Positions 1-9,069 are shown, numbered from the stretch's first letter. The stretch: 64,000 bases of DNA from Bradyrhizobium iriomotense (GCF_030160715.1 NZ_BSOW01000006.1:1-64000); one strand, 5' to 3'. Program-made: numbers and translations. The notes: generated by a model not told the origin, from the sequence alone.

Positions 1-522
1 CTCAAGAACAGGATCGAGAGCTGCCGCGATGTGGAGATTAACAAGCTCTGGCACGAGGACATCGTTCGCCTGGAGCAACGTGAGAAGAACTCACTCAAGG
101 CTCTGGTCGCCTCGATCCGCAAGCATCCTGACCTTGCCAAGAGGCTTGCGCTAATCAACAGTGTCGATGGCATCGGGCTGCCGACCGCCGTTGCCATCCT
201 GGTGCGTCTGCCTGAGATCGGCCGGATCACCCGGGAGCAAGCCGTCGCTCTCGCCGGCCTTGCGCCCTATGACGACGACAGCGGGGACCAGGTCGGTGTT
301 CGGCATATCGAGGGCGGTCGCAAGCGGCTGCGGCGCGCCCTTTATACGGCTTCACTGGCCGCATCGTTTCGCTGGAACCTGCAGCTCATCCAGCTCTACC
401 AGAGGCTGACCGCGGCTGGAAAGGAACACAAGCGAGCGCTTGTCGCCTGCGCCAGGAAGATGCTCATCTTCGCCAACACCGTGGTTGCTCGCGGAACGCC
501 GTGGCGGGAGTGTCCACCCTGA
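1..522 (+). CDS. IS110-family transposase, C-terminal part (cut by window edge)
   Basis: The reading frame is open from the first base, so only the C-terminal ~173 residues are in the window. The segment VDGIGLPTAVAILVRLPEI followed by ALAGLAPYDDDSG and a basic GGRKRLRRALY stretch is the typical IS116/IS110/IS902 C-terminal domain, which carries the serine-containing part of this recombinase. The N-terminal RuvC-like DEDD domain must lie to the left. Whether the element is intact cannot be judged. IS110 elements normally lack terminal inverted repeats, and none is obvious after the stop. Confidence 0.85.
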   Translation, partial: LKNRIESCRDVEINKLWHEDIVRLEQREKNSLKALVASIRKHPDLAKRLALINSVDGIGLPTAVAILVRLPEIGRITREQAVALAGLAPYDDDSGDQVGVRHIEGGRKRLRRALYTASLAASFRWNLQLIQLYQRLTAAGKEHKRALVACARKMLIFANTVVARGTPWRECPP

Positions 523-770
523 CAGCCGGATAGCTTTCGTTTCTTTGTTCGATCCAAAGCAACGTTTCTTCGTCCCGACCTGCCGGTCCCAACGACACCG
601 CGCGCAGCGGCTGTCAAGGATGGCCGTCGCTCTTTGCCATCCCGTCCTCCGCAGCTGCCAGGCCGTCCTTGACGGCCGCGAGCACGGTGTCACGCTAGAC
701 CAGTACGGGCGATCACACGTTCTTATGGTTGCTACGATCCCGACTCGCTATAATTGCGACGCGGCGACTA
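523..770. other. intergenic, right flank of the IS110 transposase
   Basis: No convincing gene is seen. The stretch joins the transposase stop to the end of the deaminase gene. It holds an imperfect inverted repeat (listed separately) that may belong to the insertion sequence's non-coding end. Confidence 0.5.
608..677. repeat. imperfect inverted repeat downstream of IS110
   Basis: Arms GGCTGTCAAGGATGGCC (609-625) and GGCCGTCCTTGACGGCC (661-677) are complementary apart from about three positions, with ~35 nt between them. It could form a hairpin at the IS end or terminate transcription. There is no U-tract. Function is unknown. Confidence 0.45.
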
Positions 771-1256
771 TTATCTGGTCCACACACCGTCGTGGAGGGC
801 TTCGGCTTCGTCTTCCAGGAGCGGGCCGACCACCTCCGTTGGCCGCTGACCGCTCGCAAAAACCTCGCGGCAGGGCAGGTCGAGCGTCGGGTTCTCCGGG
901 TGGTTGCCGGTGACGCCGCGCAGGCGATGCTCACTCAAGGCATAGACCACGCGGCCGATGCCGGCCCAGTAGATCGCGCCGGCGCACATCGCACAGGGCT
1001 CGGCGGAGGAATACAGCGTTGCCTTGGCGAGCACCTCGCGGCTGAGCGTGCGGCAGGCCTGTGTGGCGGCGAGACGCTCGGCATGCGCGGTGCCGTCATG
1101 GTCCGGCATGTAGCCGTTCTCGGCCTCGATCAGCACCTTGCCGTCCGCATCGACCACGATGCAGCCGAACGGGTGGTTGCCATGGGCGAGGGAGCGGCGG
1201 GCGACTGCAAACGACAGGCGCAGGAAGTGCTCGTCGCGTTCCGATGCGCCGCTCAT
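771..1256 (-). CDS. nucleoside/nucleobase deaminase (CDA superfamily)
   Basis: A 161-residue zinc-dependent deaminase. The metal and catalytic motif HAE is at residues 58-60 and PCAMCAG at 87-93, the pattern shared by guanine deaminases (GuaD type), tRNA-adenosine deaminases and related enzymes. The start ATG has GGGAG upstream and lies 12 bp after the stop of the ABC ATPase gene, so it is the last gene of the importer operon. That context favours a role on an imported nucleobase or related amino-heterocycle over tRNA editing. The exact substrate cannot be read from the sequence. Confidence 0.85.
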   Translation of the reverse strand: MSGASERDEHFLRLSFAVARRSLAHGNHPFGCIVVDADGKVLIEAENGYMPDHDGTAHAERLAATQACRTLSREVLAKATLYSSAEPCAMCAGAIYWAGIGRVVYALSEHRLRGVTGNHPENPTLDLPCREVFASGQRPTEVVGPLLEDEAEALHDGVWTR

Positions 1257-1268
1257 CGCTACTCCCGG

Positions 1269-2801
1269 TCAGTGTCCCGCCATATGACGGCCGACCACGG
1301 TGAGGTCGGCTTCGCTGGTCCGTGCTTCATACACGAATTCGCCGTGGAACATCACCACCAACCGATCGGAGAGCTCCAGCAATTCGTCGAGATCCTCGCT
1401 GACCAGCAGCACCGCCGCGCCGCGATTGCGAGCGGCCATGATCTCGGCATGGATCTGGGCCACCGCGGCAAAGTCGAGGCCGAAACAGGGATTGGCCGCG
1501 ACCAGCACCTCGACGTCACCACCGAGCTCGCGCGCCAGCACCGCGCGCTGGACGTTGCCGCCTGACAGCGCCGAGATCGGCGTCTCCGGCGTGCGCGTCT
1601 TGATCTTGTATTGCGCGATCTTCTTCTTCGCGTCGTCACGGAAGGCGCCGCGGTTGAGCCACCAGCCGAGGCTCGCAAAGGGCGCGCGGTCGAACTCGCG
1701 GAAGGCGATATTGTCGGCGACGCTCATGCCGCCGACGCAGGCGTTCTTGAGCGGCTCCTCGGGCAAGAGCGACATCTTGTGTCGGCGCATCTCCTCGCGC
1801 CGCGCGTGATAGGGATCGCCGGCGACGCGGATCTCGCCGCTCTCGGCCTCGCGCTGGCCGGCCAGCACCTCGACGAGCTGGCGCTGGCCGTTGCCGGAGA
1901 CGCCCGCGATGCCGACGATCTCGCCGGCACGCACAGTAAGGGAGACATCGTGCACGGCAACGGCGCCGGCATCGTCGAGCGCGCGGACCTTTGCCAGCTC
2001 CAGCCGCGCCTGGCCTGTTTCGCCGGTGCGTGGGGGCTGCACGGTTAACTCCTCCGCACCGATCATGGTGCGCGCCATGGCATCGGGCGTGAGCTCGGCG
2101 ACCTTGCCCTGGCCGGCGAGCTTGCCGCGCCGCAGGATCGTCACCTCATCGGCGAAGGCCATGACCTCGCGAAACTTGTGCGTGATCATCAGGATCGTCA
2201 GCTCGCCTTTGACCACCATGTCGCGGAGCATGCCGAGCACCTCGTCGGCTTCCGCCGGTGTCAGCACCGAGGTCGGCTCGTCCAGGATCAGGAAGCGCCG
2301 CTTCAGATAGAGCTGCTTGAGGATCTCGCATTTCTGCCGCTCGCCGGCGGAGATGTCGGAGACCTTGGCGTTGAGCGGCACCTTGAACGGCATCCGTGCC
2401 AGAAAAGCTTCGAGCTCTCGTTTCTCCTTGGACCAGTCCACCACCGCCGGAACGTCGTCGCGCGCGAGCACGAGATTCTCGGCAACCGTCATCGCCGGCA
2501 CCAGGGTAAAATGCTGGTAGACCATGCCGAGCCCGAGCGCGTGGGCGTCCTTCGGGTTACTGATCGCCTGCTGGCGGTCGCCGATCAGGATGTCGCCTTC
2601 GGTGGCGTGGTAGTAGCCCATGATGCACTTGACGAGCGTCGACTTGCCGGCGCCATTCTCGCCGAGCAGCGCGTGGAAGGAGCCGGGGCGCACCTTCAGC
2701 TCGACATTGTCCAGCGCCAGGAAGTCGCCGAAACGCATGGTCATGGCGAGCGCGTCGACGCCGAAGGCTCCGCTCGGCGGGGGTATTTCGCCGATGATCA
2801 C
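1269..2801 (-). CDS. ABC transporter ATPase with two nucleotide-binding domains (BMP/nucleoside type)
   Basis: About 510 residues with two fused ABC domains, as in ribose/nucleoside-type importers. Domain 1 has Walker [10 protein letters not shown] (about residues 47-55), signature SAGERQ and Walker B LILDEPTS. Domain 2 has the degenerate GVSGNGQRQ loop usual for the second half, signature LSGGNVQR, and NPCFGLD in place of a standard Walker B end. I chose a GTG start at 2801 that overlaps the TGA of the preceding gene (GTGA). The frame runs further upstream, but there it is antisense-like, low-quality sequence inside the hydrolase gene. It energises the two permeases upstream. Confidence 0.88.
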   Translation of the reverse strand: MIIGEIPPPSGAFGVDALAMTMRFGDFLALDNVELKVRPGSFHALLGENGAGKSTLVKCIMGYYHATEGDILIGDRQQAISNPKDAHALGLGMVYQHFTLVPAMTVAENLVLARDDVPAVVDWSKEKRELEAFLARMPFKVPLNAKVSDISAGERQKCEILKQLYLKRRFLILDEPTSVLTPAEADEVLGMLRDMVVKGELTILMITHKFREVMAFADEVTILRRGKLAGQGKVAELTPDAMARTMIGAEELTVQPPRTGETGQARLELAKVRALDDAGAVAVHDVSLTVRAGEIVGIAGVSGNGQRQLVEVLAGQREAESGEIRVAGDPYHARREEMRRHKMSLLPEEPLKNACVGGMSVADNIAFREFDRAPFASLGWWLNRGAFRDDAKKKIAQYKIKTRTPETPISALSGGNVQRAVLARELGGDVEVLVAANPCFGLDFAAVAQIHAEIMAARNRGAAVLLVSEDLDELLELSDRLVVMFHGEFVYEARTSEADLTVVGRHMAGH

Positions 2802-3481
2802 GAAATCGCTCCGATGATGGCATCCGAGGTCGACACCGCGCCGAACACGCCGCCCTGCATCTTGATCATCTTCAGCGCGTGGTCGTGATTGCCCTTGTCG
2901 GTCGCGCCGCAACAATCGTGCAGCAGCACGCATTCGAAGCCGCGGTCGTTGGCTTCGCGCATGGTGGTGTGGACGCAGACGTCGGTGGTGATGCCCGTGA
3001 GCACGATGTTCTCGATGCCGCGCACCCGCAGCAGCAATTCGAGATCGGTCGCGCAGAACGAACCCTTGCCGGGCTTGTCGATGATGGGTTCGCCCGGCAT
3101 CGGCGCAAGCTCGGGGATGATGTCCCAGCCGGGCTCGCCGCGCACGAGAATACGGCCGCACGGGCCGGGATCGCCGATGCCGGCGCCGATCTGCCGCGAC
3201 CGCCAGCGCTTATTGGCGGGCAGGTCGGAGAGATCGGGGCGATGGCCCTCTCGGGTATGGATGACGTGGAAGCCCTGCTTGCGCATCACCGCGAGCAGCT
3301 TTTTGATCGGCTCGATCGGCGCGCGCGTCAGCGACAGGTCATAGCCCATCTTGTCGACATAGCCGCCGACGCCGCAGAAATCGGTCTGCATGTCGATGAT
3401 GATCAGCGCCGTGTTCTCAGGTCGCAGATCGCCGTTATAGGGCCAGGCGTAGGGCTCGGACTTGATATGGCGCTCGGGCAT
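2798..3481 (-). CDS. biuH: cysteine hydrolase, biuret hydrolase-like (isochorismatase fold)
   Basis: 227 residues with the complete Asp-Lys-Cys triad of this superfamily: D30 in [10 protein letters not shown]136 in DKPGKGSF, C169 in TTDVCVHTT. From memory, the rhizobial biuret hydrolase BiuH has D36, K142 and C175 and shares the stretches PYNG, GGYVD, EGHRPDL and GDPGPCGR. The constant six-residue offset makes this assignment attractive. BiuH converts biuret to allophanate and ammonia in the cytoplasm. No allophanate hydrolase is in the window. The start ATG has AGGAAG upstream, overlapping the stop of the permease gene. N-carbamoylsarcosine amidase-like activity remains an alternative. Confidence 0.78.
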   Translation of the reverse strand: MPERHIKSEPYAWPYNGDLRPENTALIIIDMQTDFCGVGGYVDKMGYDLSLTRAPIEPIKKLLAVMRKQGFHVIHTREGHRPDLSDLPANKRWRSRQIGAGIGDPGPCGRILVRGEPGWDIIPELAPMPGEPIIDKPGKGSFCATDLELLLRVRGIENIVLTGITTDVCVHTTMREANDRGFECVLLHDCCGATDKGNHDHALKMIKMQGGVFGAVSTSDAIIGAIS

Positions 3482-3492
3482 GGGTTCGCTTC

Positions 3493-4419
3493 CTAGCGGG
3501 TGATCGACAATTCGGCCGGCGCGCCGGTCAGCGTGCGCTTCGGCGAGCAGGTGATGATCATGATCGCCAGCGTCAGGATGTAGGGCGCGGCGTTGAAGAG
3601 ATGATAGCCGGAGGTGACACCGACCGATTGCAGCGCGGGGCCGAGCGCCGCGGCGCCGCCGAAGGCGAGCGAGGCCCACAGGCACAGCATCGGATCCCAC
3701 CGCGCGAAGATCACGAGCGCGACCGCCGTGATGCCCTGGCCCGAGGACAGGCCCTCGTTCCAGCTTCCGGGATAGAACAACGACAGGAACGAACCGCCGA
3801 TGCCGGCAAGAAAGCCGCCGACCATGGTGGCGCGCAGCCGGATCAGGAGCACGGAATGGCCCATGGCGCGCGCCGCATCCGAGCTTTCGCCGGCGGTGCG
3901 GATGAGCAGGCCCCAGCGCGTGGTGCGGAAGGCCCAGTAGAGGATGGGCGCAAGCGCGACGCCGATCAGGAACATGACGTTGATGCGCAGCGCCGCGCGC
4001 ACCTGCGGGATGTCGCTCCACCAGCCGAAATCGATCGCCGGCAGCCGCGGTGCGGTTGGCTCGATCAGCGGCTTGCCGAGATAGAAGGCGAGGCCCGTGC
4101 CGAACAGCATGAGCGCAATGCCGACCGCGATGTCGTTGACGCGCGGCAGCGAGCAGATGCCGGCATGCAGCGCGCCGAGAAGCGCGCCGGTGACGCCGGC
4201 GGCGAGCACGCCCAGCCACGGCGAGCCTGAGAGATAGGAGATGCCATAGGCGCTCATCGCGCCCATCACCAGCGTGCCTTCAAGGCCGAGATTGATGCGG
4301 CCGGAACGCTCTGTGATGCATTCACCCAGGCTCACGAAAAGGAACGGCGTCGAAACGCGAATGGCGCCGCCGAACACGGCGAGCGGCACGGTCCAGAGTC
4401 CGATCGAGCCATCCGCCAT
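3493..4419 (-). CDS. ABC transporter permease (BMP/nucleoside type), second subunit
   Basis: 308-residue polytopic inner-membrane protein with the hallmark [16 protein letters not shown] near the N-terminus, as in YufQ/NupQ-type permeases of purine-nucleoside importers. I start it at MADGSIG; the longer frame upstream is antisense to the first permease. The ATG lies just past the stop of the upstream permease (4421), so the two are translated together and should form the transmembrane heterodimer. Confidence 0.87.
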   Translation of the reverse strand: MADGSIGLWTVPLAVFGGAIRVSTPFLFVSLGECITERSGRINLGLEGTLVMGAMSAYGISYLSGSPWLGVLAAGVTGALLGALHAGICSLPRVNDIAVGIALMLFGTGLAFYLGKPLIEPTAPRLPAIDFGWWSDIPQVRAALRINVMFLIGVALAPILYWAFRTTRWGLLIRTAGESSDAARAMGHSVLLIRLRATMVGGFLAGIGGSFLSLFYPGSWNEGLSSGQGITAVALVIFARWDPMLCLWASLAFGGAAALGPALQSVGVTSGYHLFNAAPYILTLAIMIITCSPKRTLTGAPAELSITR

Positions 4420-4420
4420 C

Positions 4421-5533
4421 TCAGGACTTTCCTTTGAGAAAACCGACGCGTCCGTAGAGCGCATCGCTTGCCAGCACGAAGACGAAGATGATGCCTTGCA
4501 GCACCAGCACGGACGCATCGGGCAGCCCGAGGCGGCGCTGCAACAGCCCGCCGCTGGCGCTGATGCCGCCGAGCAGGATCGCGACCGGAATGATCGCAAG
4601 CGGATTTTGCCGCGCGAGGAAGGCGACCAGGATGCCGGTGAAGCCGTAGCCGGCGGCGAGATTGGCATTGGTGCGGCCCTGCACGGCCGCGACCTCGACC
4701 ATGCCCGCGAGCCCCGCCGCGCCGCCGGCGAGGAAGCAGATCGTGAGGATGAGCTTGTTGACGCCGAGCCCGACGATCTTCGCGGCGCGGATGTTGCCGC
4801 CGGCAACCCGCGCGGCGAAGCCGAACACGGTGTGGTAGATCAGGATGTAGGCGGTGATTGCGGCGATGAGGCCGAAGACGAGGCCCCAATGCACGTCGGT
4901 GCCGGGGATGCTGCCGATCATGTTGGCCGCGCCGATCTCGCGCGTCGAGGGCTTGTTGAGGCTTGCGGGATCCCGCATCACGCCTTCGACGAGATGGTTG
5001 AGGATGGCGAGCGCGATATAGACGAGCAGGAGGCTCGAGATCGTCTCGTTGACGCCGCGATATTGCCGCAAGCCGCCGGACAGCATGATCCACAATCCGC
5101 CGCCGATCACGCCGCCGCAGACCATCGCAATCTGGATCACGAGCGGCGGTGCGCCTTGCAGCGCCAGCGCCGCGCTGGTTGCCGACAGCGCGCCGATCAG
5201 GAGCGCGCCTTCGCCGCCGATGATGACCATGCCGAGCTGCGCCGGCAGTGCCGTGCACAGCGCGGTCAGGATGAGCGGTGAAGCGCGCGTCAGGGTGTTC
5301 TGCCAGGAGAACCAGGTGCCGAACGCGCCCTGGTACATGTAGAAATAGAGGTCGAGCGGGTTCTTGCCGAACAGCGCGACGAAGATGCCGAACACCGCGA
5401 GCGCGCCGACCAGCGCCGCGCCCGGGATCAGGATGTACTCGATGCTCGCGCCGTGGCGCTGGAGGAATCCCGGCTCGGCGGCCGGGGCGACGGCCCCGAC
5501 CGCACCGACGGGATCCGCCGCTTCCGTTGTCAC
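4421..5533 (-). CDS. ABC transporter permease (BMP/nucleoside type), first subunit
   Basis: About 370 residues with many hydrophobic segments and the GGEGALLIGA and GGNIRAAK motifs seen in YufP/NupP-type permeases. I chose the GTG at 5533, which overlaps the TGA of the binding-protein gene as GTGA, the same arrangement as at 2801. The longer frame beyond that point lies inside the binding-protein gene. With the other permease and the ATPase it forms an uptake system. The substrate is probably a purine, nucleoside or ureide-like nitrogen compound, judging from neighbouring enzymes. Confidence 0.87.
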   Translation of the reverse strand: MTTEAADPVGAVGAVAPAAEPGFLQRHGASIEYILIPGAALVGALAVFGIFVALFGKNPLDLYFYMYQGAFGTWFSWQNTLTRASPLILTALCTALPAQLGMVIIGGEGALLIGALSATSAALALQGAPPLVIQIAMVCGGVIGGGLWIMLSGGLRQYRGVNETISSLLLVYIALAILNHLVEGVMRDPASLNKPSTREIGAANMIGSIPGTDVHWGLVFGLIAAITAYILIYHTVFGFAARVAGGNIRAAKIVGLGVNKLILTICFLAGGAAGLAGMVEVAAVQGRTNANLAAGYGFTGILVAFLARQNPLAIIPVAILLGGISASGGLLQRRLGLPDASVLVLQGIIFVFVLASDALYGRVGFLKGKS

Positions 5534-6639
5534 GAAGTCGCTCCGATCACGCCTTCGACGAGATAGTCCATCTTCTCGAGCTCGGGATCCTGCTGGCCGC
5601 GCTCGGTACCAGCCGCGATCACCGTCTTGCCCTTGTTGTCCGTGATCGGACCCTTGAAGATGACGTAGTTGCCGGCGGTGAGCTTGGCCTTGATGTCGTC
5701 TGCATGCTTGCGCGCCTCGGCGGACACCGCTTCGCCATAGGGCGAGACCTTGACAATCTCTTCCTTGAGGCCGCCGCGATAGAAGTTCGGGATCTCTTGA
5801 CCCGCGGCAATCATCTTGACGAATTTGGGATAGAGCGCCTCCCAATTCCACTCGGCGCCGGTGAGATACGCCTTGGGCGCCAGTGCCGACTGGTTGCAGT
5901 GATAGCCGCACACCATCGCGCCGCGGCGCGCGGCGTTCTCGACCATGGTCTTCGGACCGTCGACATGGCAGGTGAGCACATCGATGCCCTGGTCGATCAG
6001 GCTGTTGGTGGCCTCGGCTTCCTTGACCGGCATCGACCAGTCGCCGGTGAAGATCACCTGCGTGGTTGCCTTCGGATTGGCGAGCCGTGCGCCGAGCGTG
6101 AAGGCATTGATGTTGCGCAGGACCTGGGGGATCGGTTTTGCGGCGACGAAGCCGAGCTTGCCGCTCTTACTCGTGTAGCCGGCGACGATGCCCGAGATAT
6201 ACTGGGCTTCGTCGATGTAGCCGAAATAGCTGCCAGCGTTCTTCGGGTCCTTGTCGGTCCACAGGCCGCCGCAGTGCTCGAAGCGGAGCTTCGGGTACTT
6301 TGTCGCCATCTTGATCATGTGCGGGTTGTAGTAACCGAACGAAGTCGGGAAGAGCAGGGTGGCGCTATCGAGATTGATCATGGACTCGATGGTCTTCTCG
6401 ACCGCATCGGTCTCCGGCACCTTCTCTTCCTCGACCACCTTCAGGCCGGGAATCTTCTTCAGCGCCGCCGCGCCCTGCGCGTGCGCCTGGTTGTAGCCAT
6501 AGTCGTCGCGCGAGCCGACATAGATGAAGCCGATCGTCGTCTCGGCCGCGAAAGCCGGGCGGACACCGACCGCCGCTCCCAAGGAGAGCGCCGCGCTACC
6601 CTGCAACAAATGCCGTCGTGAAATCCTGCCAAAATCCAT
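5530..6639 (-). CDS. BMP-family periplasmic binding protein of ABC transporter
   Basis: 369 residues. The N-terminus MDFGRISRRHLLQGSAAL has a twin-arginine-like SRRHLL motif and a hydrophobic stretch ending PAFA, so export to the periplasm is expected. The mature part (TIGFIYVGSRDDYGYNQAH onward) matches the BMP/PnrA family of nucleoside/purine-binding proteins. I prefer the ATG at 6639 because GGGAGA precedes it and the signal peptide begins there; a frame 35 codons longer lacks both. It is the first gene of the minus-strand operon binding protein - permease - permease - hydrolase - ATPase - deaminase. Confidence 0.88.
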   Translation of the reverse strand: MDFGRISRRHLLQGSAALSLGAAVGVRPAFAAETTIGFIYVGSRDDYGYNQAHAQGAAALKKIPGLKVVEEEKVPETDAVEKTIESMINLDSATLLFPTSFGYYNPHMIKMATKYPKLRFEHCGGLWTDKDPKNAGSYFGYIDEAQYISGIVAGYTSKSGKLGFVAAKPIPQVLRNINAFTLGARLANPKATTQVIFTGDWSMPVKEAEATNSLIDQGIDVLTCHVDGPKTMVENAARRGAMVCGYHCNQSALAPKAYLTGAEWNWEALYPKFVKMIAAGQEIPNFYRGGLKEEIVKVSPYGEAVSAEARKHADDIKAKLTAGNYVIFKGPITDNKGKTVIAAGTERGQQDPELEKMDYLVEGVIGATS

Positions 6640-6744
6640 TGGATTCTCCCTTGGCGGATGGACCGCCCCTCTCTCCTGGCCACCGCCGGTCTGGGGTAGC
6701 CGGAATGAGATGTCGCAAGCTTCGTGCCAGAGATTATCGAGCAA

Positions 6745-6852
6745 GCATGCACAATTAAGTCATTGTAAAATAACGAGTATGTTTAGAGTTCGAAACTTAG
6801 GCAGGAGGTGGATAGTCTAAATTATAGGCAGTATATCGGAATTGTATGCAAG
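6745..6852. promoter_or_regulatory. AT-rich divergent control region with two inverted half-sites
   Basis: Between the divergent binding-protein and amidohydrolase genes lies an island much richer in A/T than its surroundings. Near its ends are GCATGCACAATT (6745-6756) and AATTGTATGCAAG (6840-6852), which are approximate reverse complements (TGCAnACAATT). This could be a pair of operator half-sites for a GntR/LacI-like repressor, with promoters for both directions in between. No regulator gene is adjacent. Confidence 0.35.
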
Positions 6853-7016
6853 GTAGTTAAGCAGCATTAACCCGGTCTCCTGGCGGCCGTCCGATGTGCC
6901 GGATGGCCTGCCGGCCCTGCATTCATGCTAACCAGTCCGCGAGTCGGACCCGCCGCGCTGGCACCGAACTTGTATCGATGGTCATCGGGCCTCCCTCGAG
7001 CGGTTGCGCCTGCAGG

Positions 7017-8297
7017 ATGGAAAGTTTGAGCGAGATGGCTCGTGGTATCGCCGTTCAAGATGGCTCGCTCGGCGAGGAGATCGTACGTCGCATCAACGAG
7101 CTCGGCGCCATTTCGGAGGACGCGGGCAAGCTCACGCGGATCTATCTGAGCAAGGAATTGCGCACCGCCGCCGATCTCATCCTCGGCTGGATGCGCGAGG
7201 CCGGCATGCGCGCACATCTCGATGCGATCGGCAACGTCTGCGGCCGCTACGAGGGCGAGCGGCCGGGCTTGCCGTGCCTGATGCTGGGCTCGCACTACGA
7301 CACCGTGCGCGATGCCGGTAAATGGGACGGTCCGCTCGGTGTGATCACGGCGATTGCCTGCATCGCCGAGTTGAACCGCCGCGGCACGCGCCTGCCGTTC
7401 GCGATCGAGGTCATCGGCTTTGCCGACGAGGAGGGCGTGCGGTTTGCGTCCACGCTGCTCGGCAGCCGGGCGGTCGCCGGCACGTTCGACGAGAGCGTGT
7501 TGAACGCGCGCGACCGCGACGGCGTCTCGATGCGCGATGCGCTCGTGCAGTTCGGTCTCGATCCCGACCACATCGGCGCGGCGGCGCGGACGCGGCGCGA
7601 GCTGCTGGCCTATCTCGAGCTGCACATCGAGCAGGGACCGGTGCTGGAGGCGCAAAATCTCTCGGTCGGCGTCGTCAGCGCGATCGCCGGCGCGACGCGG
7701 CTTGCCGCGCGGTTGACCGGCATGGCCGGGCACGCCGGCACCGTGCCCATGGCGCTGCGCCGCGACGCGCTAACGGGGGCGGCCGAATGCATCGGCGCCA
7801 TCGAGCAGTTCTGCCGCACCGATGAGGGCGGGCTCGTCGGCACCGTCGGCTACGTCCACGCAAAGCCCGGCGCGACCAATGTCATTCCCGGCGAAGTGTC
7901 GTTCACCATCGACATGCGCGCGCCGACCGACATGCACCGCAAGCGTGCGGTCGCCGACGTCGTCCGCCAGATCGAGGCGATCGCCAGGCGCCGGCAGTTG
8001 TCGCTCCAGCTCGACGTCACCCACGAGAACCGCACCGCGCCCTGCGCACCCTGGCTGAAGGACCAGATCGCGCAGGCGATCGCCGCGGAGGGATTTGCGG
8101 TGTTCGAACTCGCGAGCGGCGCCGGCCATGACGGCATGGCCATGATCGACATCGCCGATGTCGCCATGATCTTCGTCCGCTGCCGTGGCGGCATCAGCCA
8201 TCATCCCGACGAGCACGTCGAGCCCGCCGACGCCGACGTAGGCGCCCGCGTGCTGCTGAGAGTGATCGAGAATTTTCGGCTGCGGGAAGGTAGCTAG
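7017..8297 (+). CDS. M20-family Zn amidohydrolase (allantoate/N-carbamoyl-amino acid amidohydrolase)
   Basis: About 426 residues. Metal and catalytic motifs of the hydantoinase/carbamoylase branch of M20 enzymes are all present: GSHYDTV, DGPLG, DEEGVRF, HIEQGP, GHAGTVPM in the lid domain, and SHHPDEH near the C-terminus. The family hydrolyses allantoate, ureidoglycolate or N-carbamoyl-amino acids, releasing ammonia. The start is uncertain: ATG 7017 (MESLSEMARG) is preferred, with ATG 7035 and 6978 also possible. It is divergent from the BMP importer operon, so an imported ureide is a likely substrate. Confidence 0.85.
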   Translation: MESLSEMARGIAVQDGSLGEEIVRRINELGAISEDAGKLTRIYLSKELRTAADLILGWMREAGMRAHLDAIGNVCGRYEGERPGLPCLMLGSHYDTVRDAGKWDGPLGVITAIACIAELNRRGTRLPFAIEVIGFADEEGVRFASTLLGSRAVAGTFDESVLNARDRDGVSMRDALVQFGLDPDHIGAAARTRRELLAYLELHIEQGPVLEAQNLSVGVVSAIAGATRLAARLTGMAGHAGTVPMALRRDALTGAAECIGAIEQFCRTDEGGLVGTVGYVHAKPGATNVIPGEVSFTIDMRAPTDMHRKRAVADVVRQIEAIARRRQLSLQLDVTHENRTAPCAPWLKDQIAQAIAAEGFAVFELASGAGHDGMAMIDIADVAMIFVRCRGGISHHPDEHVEPADADVGARVLLRVIENFRLREGS

Positions 8298-8362
8298 TTC
8301 TCTTACCTTCTCAAGACTGGCGCGGCCTCTCACTGCACGCGCGTGAACCTATTCCCAGAACA

Positions 8363-8376
8363 TTGACTTGGATCAA
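8363..8376. promoter_or_regulatory. FixK/FNR-type box
   Basis: TTGACTTGGATCAA fits the TTGA-N6-TCAA anaerobox recognised by FixK/FNR/CRP-like regulators. Its centre is about 60 bp upstream of the ATG of the small secreted protein at 8430, suitable for an activator site near -41.5. The assignment rests on sequence only. Confidence 0.55.
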
Positions 8377-8429
8377 TACTGCCTACGGTCTGAGTGCGCC
8401 GGTGTTGGGCCATCTTGGAGGCAGCTCCA

Positions 8430-8864
8430 ATGCGCACATTGGCTTTGACGATTTTGACGACGGGTATCGCCTTAGCAGCAGGGCACGTCCAGGCTCAGAG
8501 ATATGATCCGGCTTTTCCCGTCTGCTTGTACGTCGTCTCTTTCGGAGCCACCCCTTACTATAGATGCAGCTACACGACGATGGACCAATGCAGGGCGTCG
8601 GCCAACGGTCAGATGTGCGTCCTCAACCCGTATTACGCGGGTGCGGCGGCGCCGGTGAGACGGGACAACCGGCGTCATTCTCGCCAAGCCGGATCAAGAT
8701 CACCCGCGCCCGTTGAGACCAGATCGTACGCGCAAGGTAAGCCGCCGATCCACTACAGGGCCGCACCGCACAATCAATACAATGAACCGTATTATGGAGC
8801 TTCCCAAGGTTACGCGCCCGGCGAAAAACAACGATTTCTCGAAAGTGTGAGACGAAGCCTCTAG
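8430..8864 (+). CDS. small secreted protein, DUF3551-like
   Basis: 144 residues with a cleavable signal peptide (MRTLALTILTTGIALAAG, ending VQA). The mature start (YDPAFPVCLYVV, CSYTTMDQCRASANGQMCVLNPYY) has spaced cysteines typical of the short DUF3551 proteins common in Bradyrhizobium. The C-terminal half is polar and probably unstructured. GGAG lies upstream of this ATG with good spacing; a longer frame from 8394 would put residues before the signal peptide. Function is unknown. A FixK-type box upstream suggests low-oxygen control. Confidence 0.75.
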   Translation: MRTLALTILTTGIALAAGHVQAQRYDPAFPVCLYVVSFGATPYYRCSYTTMDQCRASANGQMCVLNPYYAGAAAPVRRDNRRHSRQAGSRSPAPVETRSYAQGKPPIHYRAAPHNQYNEPYYGASQGYAPGEKQRFLESVRRSL

Positions 8865-8911
8865 ACACGCCCGGTGCAGAAGCTTGGCACCCGTGCCGAA
8901 CCTGAGACATC

Positions 8912-8927
8912 AATTGATCGATCAATT
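8912..8927. promoter_or_regulatory. perfect 16-bp palindrome
   Basis: AATTGATCGATCAATT is an exact palindrome in the gap between two small genes, roughly 140 bp before the next ATG. It could be a binding site for a dimeric regulator. No cognate is known. Confidence 0.35.
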
Positions 8928-9069
8928 CGGCGGGCAAAGATGAGAGAGCGCATAAGCATGGACAGGAAGCGCCTCCGCTTGAGTACCTCCTAATGGTAGG
9001 CGCCCGATCTACCGTTTGCTCGCGAGGATCGGCATGATCCACGGACTGTACGCCGTGAGGTATTAGACA

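Noticed and set aside
729..1565. 278-residue plus-strand frame opposite the deaminase and ATPase genes
   Set aside because: Antisense shadow. Both minus-strand genes show catalytic motifs in the same region.
2802..3161. 120-codon N-terminal extension of the ABC ATPase frame
   Set aside because: It lies wholly inside the biuret-hydrolase-like gene, reads as Arg/His-rich out-of-frame sequence, and a GTG overlapping the previous stop gives a normal-length ATPase.
4332..5258. 308-residue minus-strand frame within the permease gene
   Set aside because: Arg/His/Pro-rich translation typical of a shadow frame in GC-rich DNA. The permease frame has clear family motifs.
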